DNA of 8,508 bases from an uncultured Clostridia bacterium (GTDB taxonomy: Bacteria; Bacillota; Clostridia; Christensenellales; Aristaeellaceae): NCBI GenBank assembly GCA_934621485.1, contig CAKTUS010000110.1:1-8508 (forward strand). The letters run 5' to 3'. Under the pieces are notes generated by a model. It saw nothing but the letters and a program-made list of their open reading frames with translations, did not search any database and was not told where the DNA came from. Made by a program: the position numbers and the translations under genes. Of this stretch, positions 1 through 6,028 are shown one piece after another. How positions within the stretch are numbered: the first letter of the stretch is position 1; each line of letters opens with the position of its first letter.

Positions 1-93
1 GTTACTGGGCCTGCCTTGACCCTGACTCTTTCTTGCGGATTCTTTTCGGCTGATTCTTAAATGCTGTTGCCCTGGGACCGTTTCATTTCCGCA

Positions 94-122
94 TTGCCTT
101 CTTGCTCGTTTTGTGGTAGGAT
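94..122 (+). promoter_or_regulatory. Putative sigma-A promoter of the DtxR-family gene
   Basis: A -35-like TTGCCT (94-99) and a -10-like TAGGAT (117-122) are separated by exactly 17 bp. The -10 is preceded by TGG, giving an extended -10. Transcription would begin near 129, leaving a leader of about 20 nt before the ATG at 150. I see no clear palindromic metal-regulator box overlapping it, so autoregulation is not supported by sequence. Bases 1-93 hold nothing I can identify; one + frame is open from base 1 to the TAA at 58-60 but shows no recognisable protein. Confidence 0.5.
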
Positions 123-149
123 GAACCCCATAAGGAGGCTTTTGACTGA

Positions 150-566
150 ATGAACATTTATGAGTCTGCTGAAGACTATTTGGAAACCATCCTCATGCTT
201 TGCGAAGAACACGGTTCTGCACGTTCGGTGGATATCGCCGCCCATCTCAACGTTACCAAACCCTCCGTGAGCTTTGCCATGAAGCGTTTGCGCGAAAACG
301 GCTATATTCTGATGGGGCGCGATAATCACATTACCCTTACCCCCAGCGGCGAAGCCATCGCCAAGCGCATGCTGGAGCGCCACAATCTGCTAACGGAGTT
401 TTTGATGCGCCTGGGCGTGCAGGAGCCAACCGCCCGCGCCGACGCCTGCAAAATTGAGCATGATTTGAGCGATGAAACTTTTGACGCCATTCGCAGGCAC
501 GCAAGCCAAAAATGGACCGTGCTTTCTGAGGCTGCAACGGAGAAATCCTCGTCAGAAACGCATTGA
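150..566 (+). CDS. DtxR/MntR-family metal-dependent transcriptional repressor
   Basis: This is a 138-residue one-domain-pair regulator that would bind DNA when loaded with Fe(II) or Mn(II) and repress metal uptake genes. Residues 23-53 form the winged helix-turn-helix and about 65-115 the dimerisation and metal-binding helices. The length matches MntR (about 140 residues); the C-terminal SH3/FeoA-like domain of DtxR and IdeR is absent. By alignment from memory with B. subtilis MntR, the metal ligands are D9, E12, H78, E103 and H104. The position of MntR Glu99 is C100, in the context ACKIEH, which resembles the Cys of the DtxR metal site. Metal choice is therefore uncertain, and I give no gene symbol. 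The start is set by AAGGAGG at 132-138, 11 nt before the ATG. It appears monocistronic, followed by a structured non-coding region. Family assignment is firm; target genes are unknown. Confidence 0.9.
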   Translation: MNIYESAEDYLETILMLCEEHGSARSVDIAAHLNVTKPSVSFAMKRLRENGYILMGRDNHITLTPSGEAIAKRMLERHNLLTEFLMRLGVQEPTARADACKIEHDLSDETFDAIRRHASQKWTVLSEAATEKSSSETH

Positions 567-952
567 TTTGTAAAGAGCTTTTCTGGACGAGTTAACGCTT
601 CGCTGGTTTGCGGGGAAAGCGCCGCGGCATAAGGCTTGGGGACTCCGCCCCCAGAACTCCGGCAGGAGACAGTGCCTCCTGCGCTTCCACCTTTTCAGCA
701 ATCTGAACGCCCGTCTTTCTTTCTGGAAAGACGGGCGTTCAGTGTTGGCAAAGCCTGCACTGGCCGCAAAGGCAGCCTTGCAAGATATAGAACTTCGCAA
801 ACCTAAGCCGGCCTGCCTGGTTTTTGGGTTGTAAAACCGCAAACCGAGCCCGCCTCCCAAAGCCGGCTTTTCGGCTGCTTCAACGTTGGCAGCGGAAGCG
901 CCCGGGCAGTTTGCGCATTTCGTTCCGCACAGTTCAGAAAAAAATGATGCCT
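567..952. other. Gene-free structured intergenic region (possible repeat element)
   Basis: Between the repressor and the convergent GNAT gene there are 386 bp with no credible gene. The only long frame (minus strand, 552-956) is low in conserved-looking content and lacks a ribosome binding site. The region is dense in dyads: TGGGG/CCCCA around 637-653, GCAGGAG/CTCCTGC at 662-668 and 676-682, a 17-bp perfect stem at 703-742, and AGCCG/CGGCT near 861-876. The octamer AAGCCGGC occurs twice, near 805 and 860. The stacking of short GC-rich hairpins resembles the dispersed intergenic repeats common in gut Clostridia, but this window has no second full copy, so repeat status is inference. Confidence 0.45.
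703..742. repeat. Perfect 17-bp inverted repeat / stem-loop
   Basis: The arm at 703-719 pairs without mismatch with 726-742 around a 6-nt loop (720-725). The core pairing is GAACGCCCGTCTTT with AAAGACGGGCGTTC. Neither strand has a run of T after the stem, so it is not a canonical intrinsic terminator. It lies between two convergent transcription units and could still stop or stabilise transcripts from either side. It may instead be part of a mobile repeat. Confidence 0.75.
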
Positions 953-963
953 TCATTCCATCA
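938..963 (-). terminator. Weak possible terminator after the GNAT gene
   Basis: Reading the minus strand, TGATG (963-959) can pair with CATCA (949-945) around a 9-nt loop, followed directly by seven T (944-938). The stem is only 5 bp, overlaps the GNAT stop codon and is A/T-rich, so its stability is doubtful. It is the only T-run at the end of the lgt operon. Confidence 0.25.
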
Positions 964-1372
964 GCTTTTTGATGAAATAGGCACGATACCCCGTGTAGGG
1001 CAGCTCCGCCAGGCGAAAAACCTCTTGATAGCCGTGCTTCCGATAAAAACCGGGGGCCTGAAAACTGAAGGTGTCCAGAAATACATTCTTTGCGCCCCGG
1101 CGCAGCGCCTCCTGCTCAGCCGCCGCCAGCAGCCGGCTGCCCACGCCCTGACCCCGCCGGCTTTCACTCACCCACAAATACTTGATACAAAGCCAATTGC
1201 CAAAGGTTTCTCCTGTCAGGCCCGCCAGCTTTCGGCCCGCTTCATCCTCCATAAAAATTCCAAGCGCCTTTTCTTCGGCAGGCTCCCGATGAGCCAGATT
1301 ATATGCCCGCAGCCCCTGGTGCACCTGATCGACGTCCTCCTGCGTTACCTGGTCCGTGATGCGAATTTCCAT
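953..1372 (-). CDS. GNAT-family N-acetyltransferase
   Basis: This 139-residue protein is predicted to transfer an acetyl group from acetyl-CoA to an unknown amine; the substrate cannot be read from sequence. The acetyl-CoA-binding motif A is clear at residues 66-82, with R73-G-Q-G-V-G78 followed by the helix LLAAAEQEALRRG. The later strand and helix contain LDTFSFQAPGFYRKHGY (99-115), typical of one common GNAT subgroup of small bacterial acetyltransferases. The ATG at 1372 shares its A with the TAA stop of recX (TAATG), and GAGGAA inside the end of recX serves as ribosome binding site. This implies translational coupling and operon membership. A longer frame opens upstream at 1435, but it would overlap recX by 64 bp and lacks this ribosome binding site. 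Confidence 0.88.
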   Translation of the reverse strand: MEIRITDQVTQEDVDQVHQGLRAYNLAHREPAEEKALGIFMEDEAGRKLAGLTGETFGNWLCIKYLWVSESRRGQGVGSRLLAAAEQEALRRGAKNVFLDTFSFQAPGFYRKHGYQEVFRLAELPYTGYRAYFIKKLME

Positions 1373-2010
1373 TATGCTTCCTCTTCCATCTGGAGCAGTG
1401 CCTTTTCGATGGCGCAACGGCTCTCGTCGTAGCAATAACCCCGGCGCGCCATGGCCATCAGCACCTTGTTCATGGCCTTGCGCTCATCCGTTTCTTTCGC
1501 ATGGCGCTTCACCAGGCGACAGGCCAGCGCTACGGCCGCCTCCTCCTTCTCCTCTTCGTCCATTTCGTCCAACGCCATTCGGGCGGTGTCGCGGTCCACT
1601 CCCTTTTGGAGCAGTTCCTGCAAAATGCGGTTGCGGCCCACCTGGCAGCGGGCGCGTGAAGCAGCCCATTCCCGGGCAAATTCCTGATCGTTCAGCAGCT
1701 TTTCCTTTTCCAGCTTATAGAGCACCATATCAATGGTGTCCTCCAGATAGGGCTTTCTTTCCAGCTTTTTGCGAATTTCACCGCTGGCGCGAGCCTGCTG
1801 GGCCAGCAGGGCAACCGCCGTGTTCAGGGCTTCCGGATACTGCCGCGGCAGCAGCCAGGCTTTCAGTTCCTCCAGATTCAGCTCATCACCGGGCCGCAGG
1901 GCGGCATGCTCGCAAAGCGCCTCCCGGCTCAACCACAGCTTTTCCCCGCTCTCCATGCTGATGAGCGCTCCGCGCCGGTTTTCCTCCACCGCGGCAATCA
2001 CGTCCGTCAT
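1372..2010 (-). CDS. recX: Regulatory protein RecX
   Basis: RecX binds RecA and modulates its filaments, usually inhibiting recombinase and coprotease activity. The 212-residue product shows the RecX pattern of three-helix repeats: about 61-104 (LL-x-x-x-AR-x-S-x-EIRKKL, ending in DMVLYKLEKEKLL), about 105-150 (NDQEFAREWAASRA, then GRNRILQELLQKGV), and a third repeat around 155-205 with RRGYCYDESRCAIE. The N-terminal 60 residues are a variable extension seen in many Firmicutes RecX proteins. I chose the ATG at 2010 over the in-frame ATG at 2031 because AAGGAG lies 8 nt upstream of it; the upstream ATG would overlap the hydrolase gene. The gap to the hydrolase stop is 5 bp. recA is not adjacent; the gene sits with lgt instead. 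Confidence 0.9.
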   Translation of the reverse strand: MTDVIAAVEENRRGALISMESGEKLWLSREALCEHAALRPGDELNLEELKAWLLPRQYPEALNTAVALLAQQARASGEIRKKLERKPYLEDTIDMVLYKLEKEKLLNDQEFAREWAASRARCQVGRNRILQELLQKGVDRDTARMALDEMDEEEKEEAAVALACRLVKRHAKETDERKAMNKVLMAMARRGYCYDESRCAIEKALLQMEEEA

Positions 2011-2015
2011 GGCCT

Positions 2016-3146
2016 TCACTCCTTCATCCACAAACGAATCAAGTCGCGGTTCACCAAAGCCAAATGCCCGATTCGCTGTTCGCTGGCCCCGCTGTTCAGC
2101 TGGGCAAAGCCGTTGCCTTCCTCGTCAAAAAATACGCCGTTCACCGCGCCGTAGGCAAAGCCCTGATGGCCCCACAATGGCCGTTTGCTGAGCCGTGCGT
2201 CATCTATTCGGAGCAGCCCCATGCCATGCCGCATGGGAACTTGCTTTTCCGGCCAGCCGGCAATGGGCCGCTGCATCTGCCGCAGGCTTTGAGCGTCCAA
2301 AAAACCGTCGCGGCCGTTCCAGGCAACCAGCGTCAGCCTGGCCAAGTCCGGAGCCGAAATGAACAGTCCGCCAGCCGCCGCCAGATAGTGATGCTGCGGA
2401 TCCGGCCTTTCCAGGGAAGCGGACGTTTTCCGGCGGCTTTCCGCGTCAAAGGCCCGGCCCTTGGGCAGCACCCTGTAGCTGTCGGCTACCACGCCTTCCG
2501 GCAAGGCGGACAAATCAAAGGTAGCACGAATATGCAGCGGTTCCAGCAGATAGGTCTGCATCAGCGCCTCCAGGCTTTCGCCAAACTGCTTTTCCAGCAG
2601 GCAGGCAACCATCCCCGCCCCCAAATTGCTGTAGCGAAAGGAAATGCCCGGTACCGCAGGCAGCCAGGCAGCTGGGTCGTTAAACAAGCGGCTCAAGGCC
2701 GCCGGTTCCTGGTAGGAACGGAAATACGCCGGGGAATCCACAAGGGTGGAGGTGTGGCTCAAAAGCATGCCCAAGGTGATGGGCGCATCAGGACAGTGGG
2801 GATTGCGGACGGAGCTTCCCGCAAAATCAGAAATATCCTGCTGCACATGAAGCTTTCCCAGGGTTTGCAGGCGAAAAACCAGCAGCGCTACCGCCATTTT
2901 GGCAATGGACGCCGTGCGAAACAGCGTATCCGGCTCCACGGCGCGTTTTTTGCTCTCCAGGGTGGCAAAGCCCACCGCTTCGCAGTGGGTCAGTTTTCCC
3001 TTTTCAAAGCGCTGTACGCATGCGCCCACCGTCCGGCGGCGGTGCAGCGCACGGCCGACCGGCGTTTTCGCCTTCCACTCGCATGCTTGACCCAGCAAGG
3101 GCAACGCCAAGCCATAGCATAGGTTTTTCAGGGTTCCAATGGGCAC
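2016..3146 (-). CDS. Serine hydrolase of the class C beta-lactamase / penicillin-binding-protein-like family
   Basis: This 376-residue protein belongs to the serine beta-lactamase-like fold, which includes class C beta-lactamases, DD-peptidases, D-aminopeptidases and esterases. The three active-site elements are present: S80-I-A-K83 (nucleophile and general base), Y172-S-N174, and H327-Q-G329 in place of the KTG triad. The His variant is common in the esterase and peptidase-like members, so antibiotic hydrolysis should not be assumed. The N-terminus has a single short hydrophobic stretch (residues 9-21) after Lys7; it is too short to call a signal peptide with confidence, so location is uncertain. 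Translation starts at GTG with GGGGGA just upstream. It follows lgt by 25 bp and precedes recX by 5 bp. A cell-envelope role would suit its neighbour lgt, but this is inference. Confidence 0.88.
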   Translation of the reverse strand: MPIGTLKNLCYGLALPLLGQACEWKAKTPVGRALHRRRTVGACVQRFEKGKLTHCEAVGFATLESKKRAVEPDTLFRTASIAKMAVALLVFRLQTLGKLHVQQDISDFAGSSVRNPHCPDAPITLGMLLSHTSTLVDSPAYFRSYQEPAALSRLFNDPAAWLPAVPGISFRYSNLGAGMVACLLEKQFGESLEALMQTYLLEPLHIRATFDLSALPEGVVADSYRVLPKGRAFDAESRRKTSASLERPDPQHHYLAAAGGLFISAPDLARLTLVAWNGRDGFLDAQSLRQMQRPIAGWPEKQVPMRHGMGLLRIDDARLSKRPLWGHQGFAYGAVNGVFFDEEGNGFAQLNSGASEQRIGHLALVNRDLIRLWMKE

Positions 3147-3171
3147 GGAAATTCCCCCGTTCTTTGGTAAT

Positions 3172-4215
3172 TCAGGCGCGTCTGAGAGCCGCCACAGCCG
3201 CCGGCAGCGTCAGGCTGCACAGCACCGCATGCACTCCCCCGGCAAAAGACGGTGAAAAAGGAACCGCCCATACCGCGCACAATAACCCGATTCCATCCGC
3301 CGCCGTAACTGCCAGCAGCGGCGCAGCCTTTCGGCGGCCCGCCCCCGCCACGCCTGCGGCCAAGGCCAGCGCCAGCAGCAGTGCGTACAGCCACGGCTGC
3401 TTCAGCGCAAACCAGCGGCCCGTCCACAGCAGCAAACTAACCAGCGGCAGCGCCGCGCGTTCCTTGCCAAAGGCCCGCCACAGCAATAGCGCCGCCGCGC
3501 CCAGGCACAGCGCCAGGCTCAAATACTGGGACGCCCGAAGCGTACCGATATACAGGCTGTCCTGGCGCAATTGCTCAATGATGAACCGTCCGCTGCCATA
3601 GAGCAGCAGGTACCAGGCAAACAAATCGCCCGGCTTTTTTTGCCGTTTGCGAATCCGCCACAGCACTGCAAAGCCCGCCGCATTCCAAAGGGATTCGTAG
3701 AAAAAAGTGGCCATATGCCATACATAAGCGGCGCCGGAGGGAATCAGCACGCCCAGCGGGAACCACTGAAACCTTGGATCGCTGATCACGGGGCCATAGG
3801 CTTCCATGTTGAAATAGTTGCCCCACCGCCCAACGGCCTGCGCCAGCAGCACTCCGGGACAAATCACATCGCACAGGCGCAAAAAGGAAAGCTGCTTGCG
3901 GCGGGCATACGCCCAGATACCCAGCGCGCCGCCGATAATGCCGCCGTAAATGGCGATGCCCCCCTGCCAAATATACAACACGGAAACCGGGTTATCCGCA
4001 AACTGGGACCAGCTCATTGCCACATAATACAGCCGCGCCCCAACAATGCCGCAGGGAATGATTGTCAGCGCCAAATCCACCACGGTATCCTTCGGCATTT
4101 CCAGGCGGCCTGCTTCCTTTTCACCGAGGGCGATGGCCAGCAAAATTCCGGCGACAATCAGCACGCTGTACCAGGGTACCAGGCCGAAAGCCAGTCGGCT
4201 GTACGGAATAGCCAT
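3172..4215 (-). CDS. lgt: Prolipoprotein diacylglyceryl transferase Lgt, with C-terminal membrane extension
   Basis: Lgt is an inner-membrane enzyme that moves the diacylglyceryl group of phosphatidylglycerol to the lipobox Cys of prolipoproteins, the first step of lipoprotein maturation. Diagnostic motifs are present in order: WQGGIAIYGGIIGG (83-96), the signature GRWGNYFNMEAYG (129-141, with R130 and N133), HMATFFYES (167-175), and YGSGRFIIEQLR (206-217, with R210 matching the essential E. coli Arg239). Tyr90 replaces the His of E. coli, as in Bacillus. The first 250 residues cover the normal enzyme. Residues about 251-347 add an alanine/leucine-rich tail with three or so possible membrane segments, making it longer than the usual 260-290 residues. 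The ATG at 4215 has GGAAGGGAG upstream. It is the first gene of its operon, downstream of a consensus promoter. Confidence 0.95.
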   Translation of the reverse strand: MAIPYSRLAFGLVPWYSVLIVAGILLAIALGEKEAGRLEMPKDTVVDLALTIIPCGIVGARLYYVAMSWSQFADNPVSVLYIWQGGIAIYGGIIGGALGIWAYARRKQLSFLRLCDVICPGVLLAQAVGRWGNYFNMEAYGPVISDPRFQWFPLGVLIPSGAAYVWHMATFFYESLWNAAGFAVLWRIRKRQKKPGDLFAWYLLLYGSGRFIIEQLRQDSLYIGTLRASQYLSLALCLGAAALLLWRAFGKERAALPLVSLLLWTGRWFALKQPWLYALLLALALAAGVAGAGRRKAAPLLAVTAADGIGLLCAVWAVPFSPSFAGGVHAVLCSLTLPAAVAALRRA

Positions 4216-4247
4216 GCTTTCGCGCTCCCTTCCTGCGAGTTTTTTCC

Positions 4248-4276
4248 ATTATAGGCTCCGGCGAAAACCCTGTCAA
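4248..4276 (-). promoter_or_regulatory. Consensus sigma-A promoter of the lgt operon
   Basis: On the minus strand TTGACA (4276-4271) and TATAAT (4253-4248) are exact consensus hexamers with a 17-bp spacer. Transcription would start near 4241, giving a leader of about 26 nt that carries the lgt ribosome binding site. An unregulated promoter this strong would be surprising for lgt; the adjacent dyad may temper it. Confidence 0.88.
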
Positions 4277-4303
4277 GGACAGGCACGGCAGGGCCTGTCC
4301 TTG
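4274..4303. repeat. 11-bp perfect inverted repeat overlapping the lgt -35 box
   Basis: CAAGGACAGGC (4274-4284) and GCCTGTCCTTG (4293-4303) are perfect inverted copies with an 8-nt centre. On the minus strand the promoter-proximal arm ends in the TTG of the -35 hexamer, so a protein bound to the dyad would contact or block RNA polymerase. It could be an operator, or a hairpin without a T-run left from an older terminator. Confidence 0.6.
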
Positions 4304-4347
4304 GAAACATTTCGCCTGCCGGCGAGCTTCGACGGGGTTTCGGAATA

Positions 4348-4366
4348 TTTTCGGCAGAACCGAAAA
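4348..4366. repeat. 7-bp inverted repeat upstream of an extended -10
   Basis: TTTTCGG (4348-4354) and CCGAAAA (4360-4366) form a perfect dyad with a 5-nt centre (CAGAA). It lies 13 bp upstream of the TGATATAAT element, where a regulator would sit near the -35 region of that promoter. Confidence 0.5.
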
Positions 4367-4379
4367 CTCCACGCCCGCC

Positions 4380-4388
4380 TGATATAAT
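4380..4388 (+). promoter_or_regulatory. Possible extended -10 promoter
   Basis: TGATATAAT combines the TGn extension with a perfect TATAAT (4383-4388). No good -35 hexamer is found 16-18 bp upstream, which extended -10 promoters can tolerate. A transcript starting near 4395 would have a leader of about 210 nt before cmk, or could be a small RNA; nothing else confirms either. Confidence 0.35.
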
Positions 4389-4529
4389 GACAGGCAGAGG
4401 ACTGCATCCCCGCTGGCAATCGCCCTGAGCAGATTCTTTGACCGCTTGTGACCGCAGGGCTTCCGCTTTCTTCAGAATCCCCCGCAGGTCAGGCCAAAAT
4501 ACGTTAAGGCGCAAAGAAGCATTTGGCCT

Positions 4530-4558
4530 TTGCACACTTACGCCGGGCATGCTATAAT
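4530..4558 (+). promoter_or_regulatory. Sigma-A promoter of the cmk-plsC operon
   Basis: TTGCAC (4530-4535) and TATAAT (4553-4558) are spaced by 17 bp, one or two mismatches from the full consensus. Transcription would begin near 4565, giving a leader of about 40 nt with the ribosome binding site AGAAGGA (4591-4597). Confidence 0.8.
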
Positions 4559-4604
4559 ATATGGGTTGTGCAATGCCGTTTTGGCAGGAAAGAAGGAATG
4601 GCGC

Positions 4605-5915
4605 ATGATTTACACCATTGCGGTAGACGGGCCCGTAGGCGCGGGCAAAAGCTCCGTGGCCGACCAGGTGGCTGAACGGCTGCATATTCTGCATCTGGAT
4701 ACCGGCGCAATGTACCGTGCCTTTGCCTATCAGGCTTTGAAGGAAGGCGTAGCTCTGGATGACGGGGAGGCCCTCTCCGGGCTGGCCGCCCGCTGCATGC
4801 CCCAGGTGCGCTACATGGGCGGCGTGCAGCATACCCTCATCAACGGCGAGGATGTAACCGGCCTGATTCGCACGCCGGAAATCAGCATGGCGGCCAGCAC
4901 CGTTTCCAGGCAAGCCTGCGTGCGCAGCGCCATGGTGGCCCAGCAGCAGGCGCTGGCCCGGCGGCAAAGCATGCTGCTGGACGGACGCGATATCGGCACC
5001 CGGGTACTTCCGAATGCTACGCTGAAGATTTTTCTGACGGCTTCGGCCCAGGTGCGGGCCAAGCGGCGCTTTGACGAGCTGCAACAGAAGGGCGATTCTT
5101 CCACCTATGAGCAGGTGCTGGCCGAGGTGATTCAGCGGGATGAGCAGGACAGCACCCGTCAGGTGGATCCGCTGCGCCCGGCTCAGGACGCGCAAGTCAT
5201 CGATACGTCCGATATGAGCCAGGAGCAGGTGGTGGAGGAGATTTTGCGCCGCATCCAGCTGAAGCTGGGCCATCATCCGCCCCGGGCCGAGCGCTTTACG
5301 CCCATGTACCGCTTTGCCTTCGGCCTGGCGGGCGTGCTGTTTCGCACGTTGCTGCCGGTTCAAATTCATCATGAGGAACGGCTGCAAATGGATGCGCCCT
5401 ATATTCTGATTGCCAACCACCAGCATATGATGGATCCGCTGCTGATCGCCTGGAAATGCTATCGTTATCAGGTGCGCTTCATGGGCAAAAAGGAACTGGC
5501 CAAGTCCCCCATCGGCAAGTGGTTTTTCAGCAAGCTGCTGATGATTACCGTGGACCGCCACCATACGGATATGGGAGCCATTCGCTCGGCGCTGAAGGTG
5601 CTGAAGGAAGGCCATGTGCTGGGCATTTTCCCGGAGGGCACCCGCCACAAGCCGGGCGTGATGGAGGACATGGAAAGCGGTATTGGCATGCTGGCGCTGA
5701 TGGGAAAGGCCAAGCTGCTGCCCGCCTATATTGCCGGAAAGCCCAGATTGTTCCGGCGCGTTCATGTGTATTACGGCCAGCCCATTTCTCTTGCAGATAT
5801 TGCGCAGAAGGGCGTCAACAAGGAAAGCTGTGAGGAAGTGCTGGAGCGTATTCGCCAGGTTTACCGCCAAATGGTGGCCGACGCGCCCGGCGCAACCAGC
5901 CATTCTCCTTCTTGA
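4605..5915 (+). CDS. cmk-plsC: Fused cytidylate kinase and 1-acyl-glycerol-3-phosphate acyltransferase (Cmk-PlsC)
   Basis: One 436-residue frame encodes two enzymes that are usually separate neighbours in Clostridia. Residues 1-220 are (d)CMP kinase, which phosphorylates CMP and dCMP with ATP: P-loop GPVGAGKSS (9-17), DTGAMYR (32-38), DGRDIGT (126-132), lid RAKRR (151-155), and RDEQDSTR (178-185). Residues about 235-420 are a PlsC acyltransferase that makes phosphatidic acid from lysophosphatidic acid: NHQHMMD (271-277, the H-x4-D catalytic pair H272/D277) and FPEGTR (342-347). Both sets of catalytic residues look intact. The start is the ATG at 4605, 7 nt after AGAAGGA; the frame extends upstream but without support. 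The junction (about 218-235) has no stop, and the next in-frame ATG (5304) lacks a Shine-Dalgarno, so a single polypeptide is expected. CMP is linked to phospholipid synthesis through CDP-diacylglycerol, a plausible but unproven reason for the fusion. Confidence 0.93.
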   Translation: MIYTIAVDGPVGAGKSSVADQVAERLHILHLDTGAMYRAFAYQALKEGVALDDGEALSGLAARCMPQVRYMGGVQHTLINGEDVTGLIRTPEISMAASTVSRQACVRSAMVAQQQALARRQSMLLDGRDIGTRVLPNATLKIFLTASAQVRAKRRFDELQQKGDSSTYEQVLAEVIQRDEQDSTRQVDPLRPAQDAQVIDTSDMSQEQVVEEILRRIQLKLGHHPPRAERFTPMYRFAFGLAGVLFRTLLPVQIHHEERLQMDAPYILIANHQHMMDPLLIAWKCYRYQVRFMGKKELAKSPIGKWFFSKLLMITVDRHHTDMGAIRSALKVLKEGHVLGIFPEGTRHKPGVMEDMESGIGMLALMGKAKLLPAYIAGKPRLFRRVHVYYGQPISLADIAQKGVNKESCEEVLERIRQVYRQMVADAPGATSHSPS

Positions 5916-5926
5916 TTTGGATTCGC

Positions 5927-5952
5927 TGCAAAAAAATAGCGGTTTTTTTGCA
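5927..5952 (+). other. A/T stem-loop in the cmk-plsC to ispH gap
   Basis: TGCAAAAAAA (5927-5936) pairs with TTTTTTTGCA (5943-5952) around the loop TAGCGG. The stem is 10 bp but weak, and its 3' arm is itself a T-run, so partial termination or RNA processing between the two fused genes is possible. TGCAAAAA recurs nearby (at about 5949 and 5961). I see no convincing promoter in the 113-bp gap. Confidence 0.35.
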
Positions 5953-6028
5953 AAAATGTCTGCAAAAAAGAAGGAAAAGCCGGACGGGCGGCGAATAACG
6001 CATGTGATATGCTTTGGAGGACGGTTTT

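Larger units (their letters stand above)
4216..4604. other. Divergent intergenic region between lgt and cmk-plsC
   Basis: These 389 bp separate two divergent operons. I see no coding sequence with a start and ribosome binding site. From left to right it holds the lgt promoter with an adjoining 11-bp dyad, a small stem TCGCC/GGCGA (4312-4325), a 7-bp dyad (4348-4366), an extended -10 element (4380-4388), about 140 bp without recognisable features, and the cmk promoter. The size and dyad content suggest regulation of one or both operons. Confidence 0.6.

Noticed and set aside
552..956. 134-residue minus-strand frame in the intergenic region
   Set aside because: It reads through the hairpins, starts without a ribosome binding site and overlaps the end of the repressor gene; composition is Arg/Ala/Ser-rich without motifs.
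2064..3122. 352-residue plus-strand open frame over the serine hydrolase
   Set aside because: Antisense shadow of a gene with all three active-site motifs; its own translation has no domain-like pattern.
3081..3146. Possible lipobox in the hydrolase N-terminus (Cys22), tempting beside lgt
   Set aside because: The residues before Cys22 are G-Q-A, without the Leu/Val at -3 expected of a lipobox, and the hydrophobic stretch is short.
4448..4492. Apparent TGACC/GGTCA stem in the cmk leader, considered as a riboswitch or 6S-like RNA
   Set aside because: Pairing stops after five bases and no known riboswitch or 6S consensus could be recognised.
4158..5903. 581-residue minus-strand open frame antisense to cmk-plsC
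   Set aside because: It mirrors the GC-rich codon pattern of the sense gene, has no ribosome binding site or recognisable motif, and the sense frame has complete Cmk and PlsC motifs.
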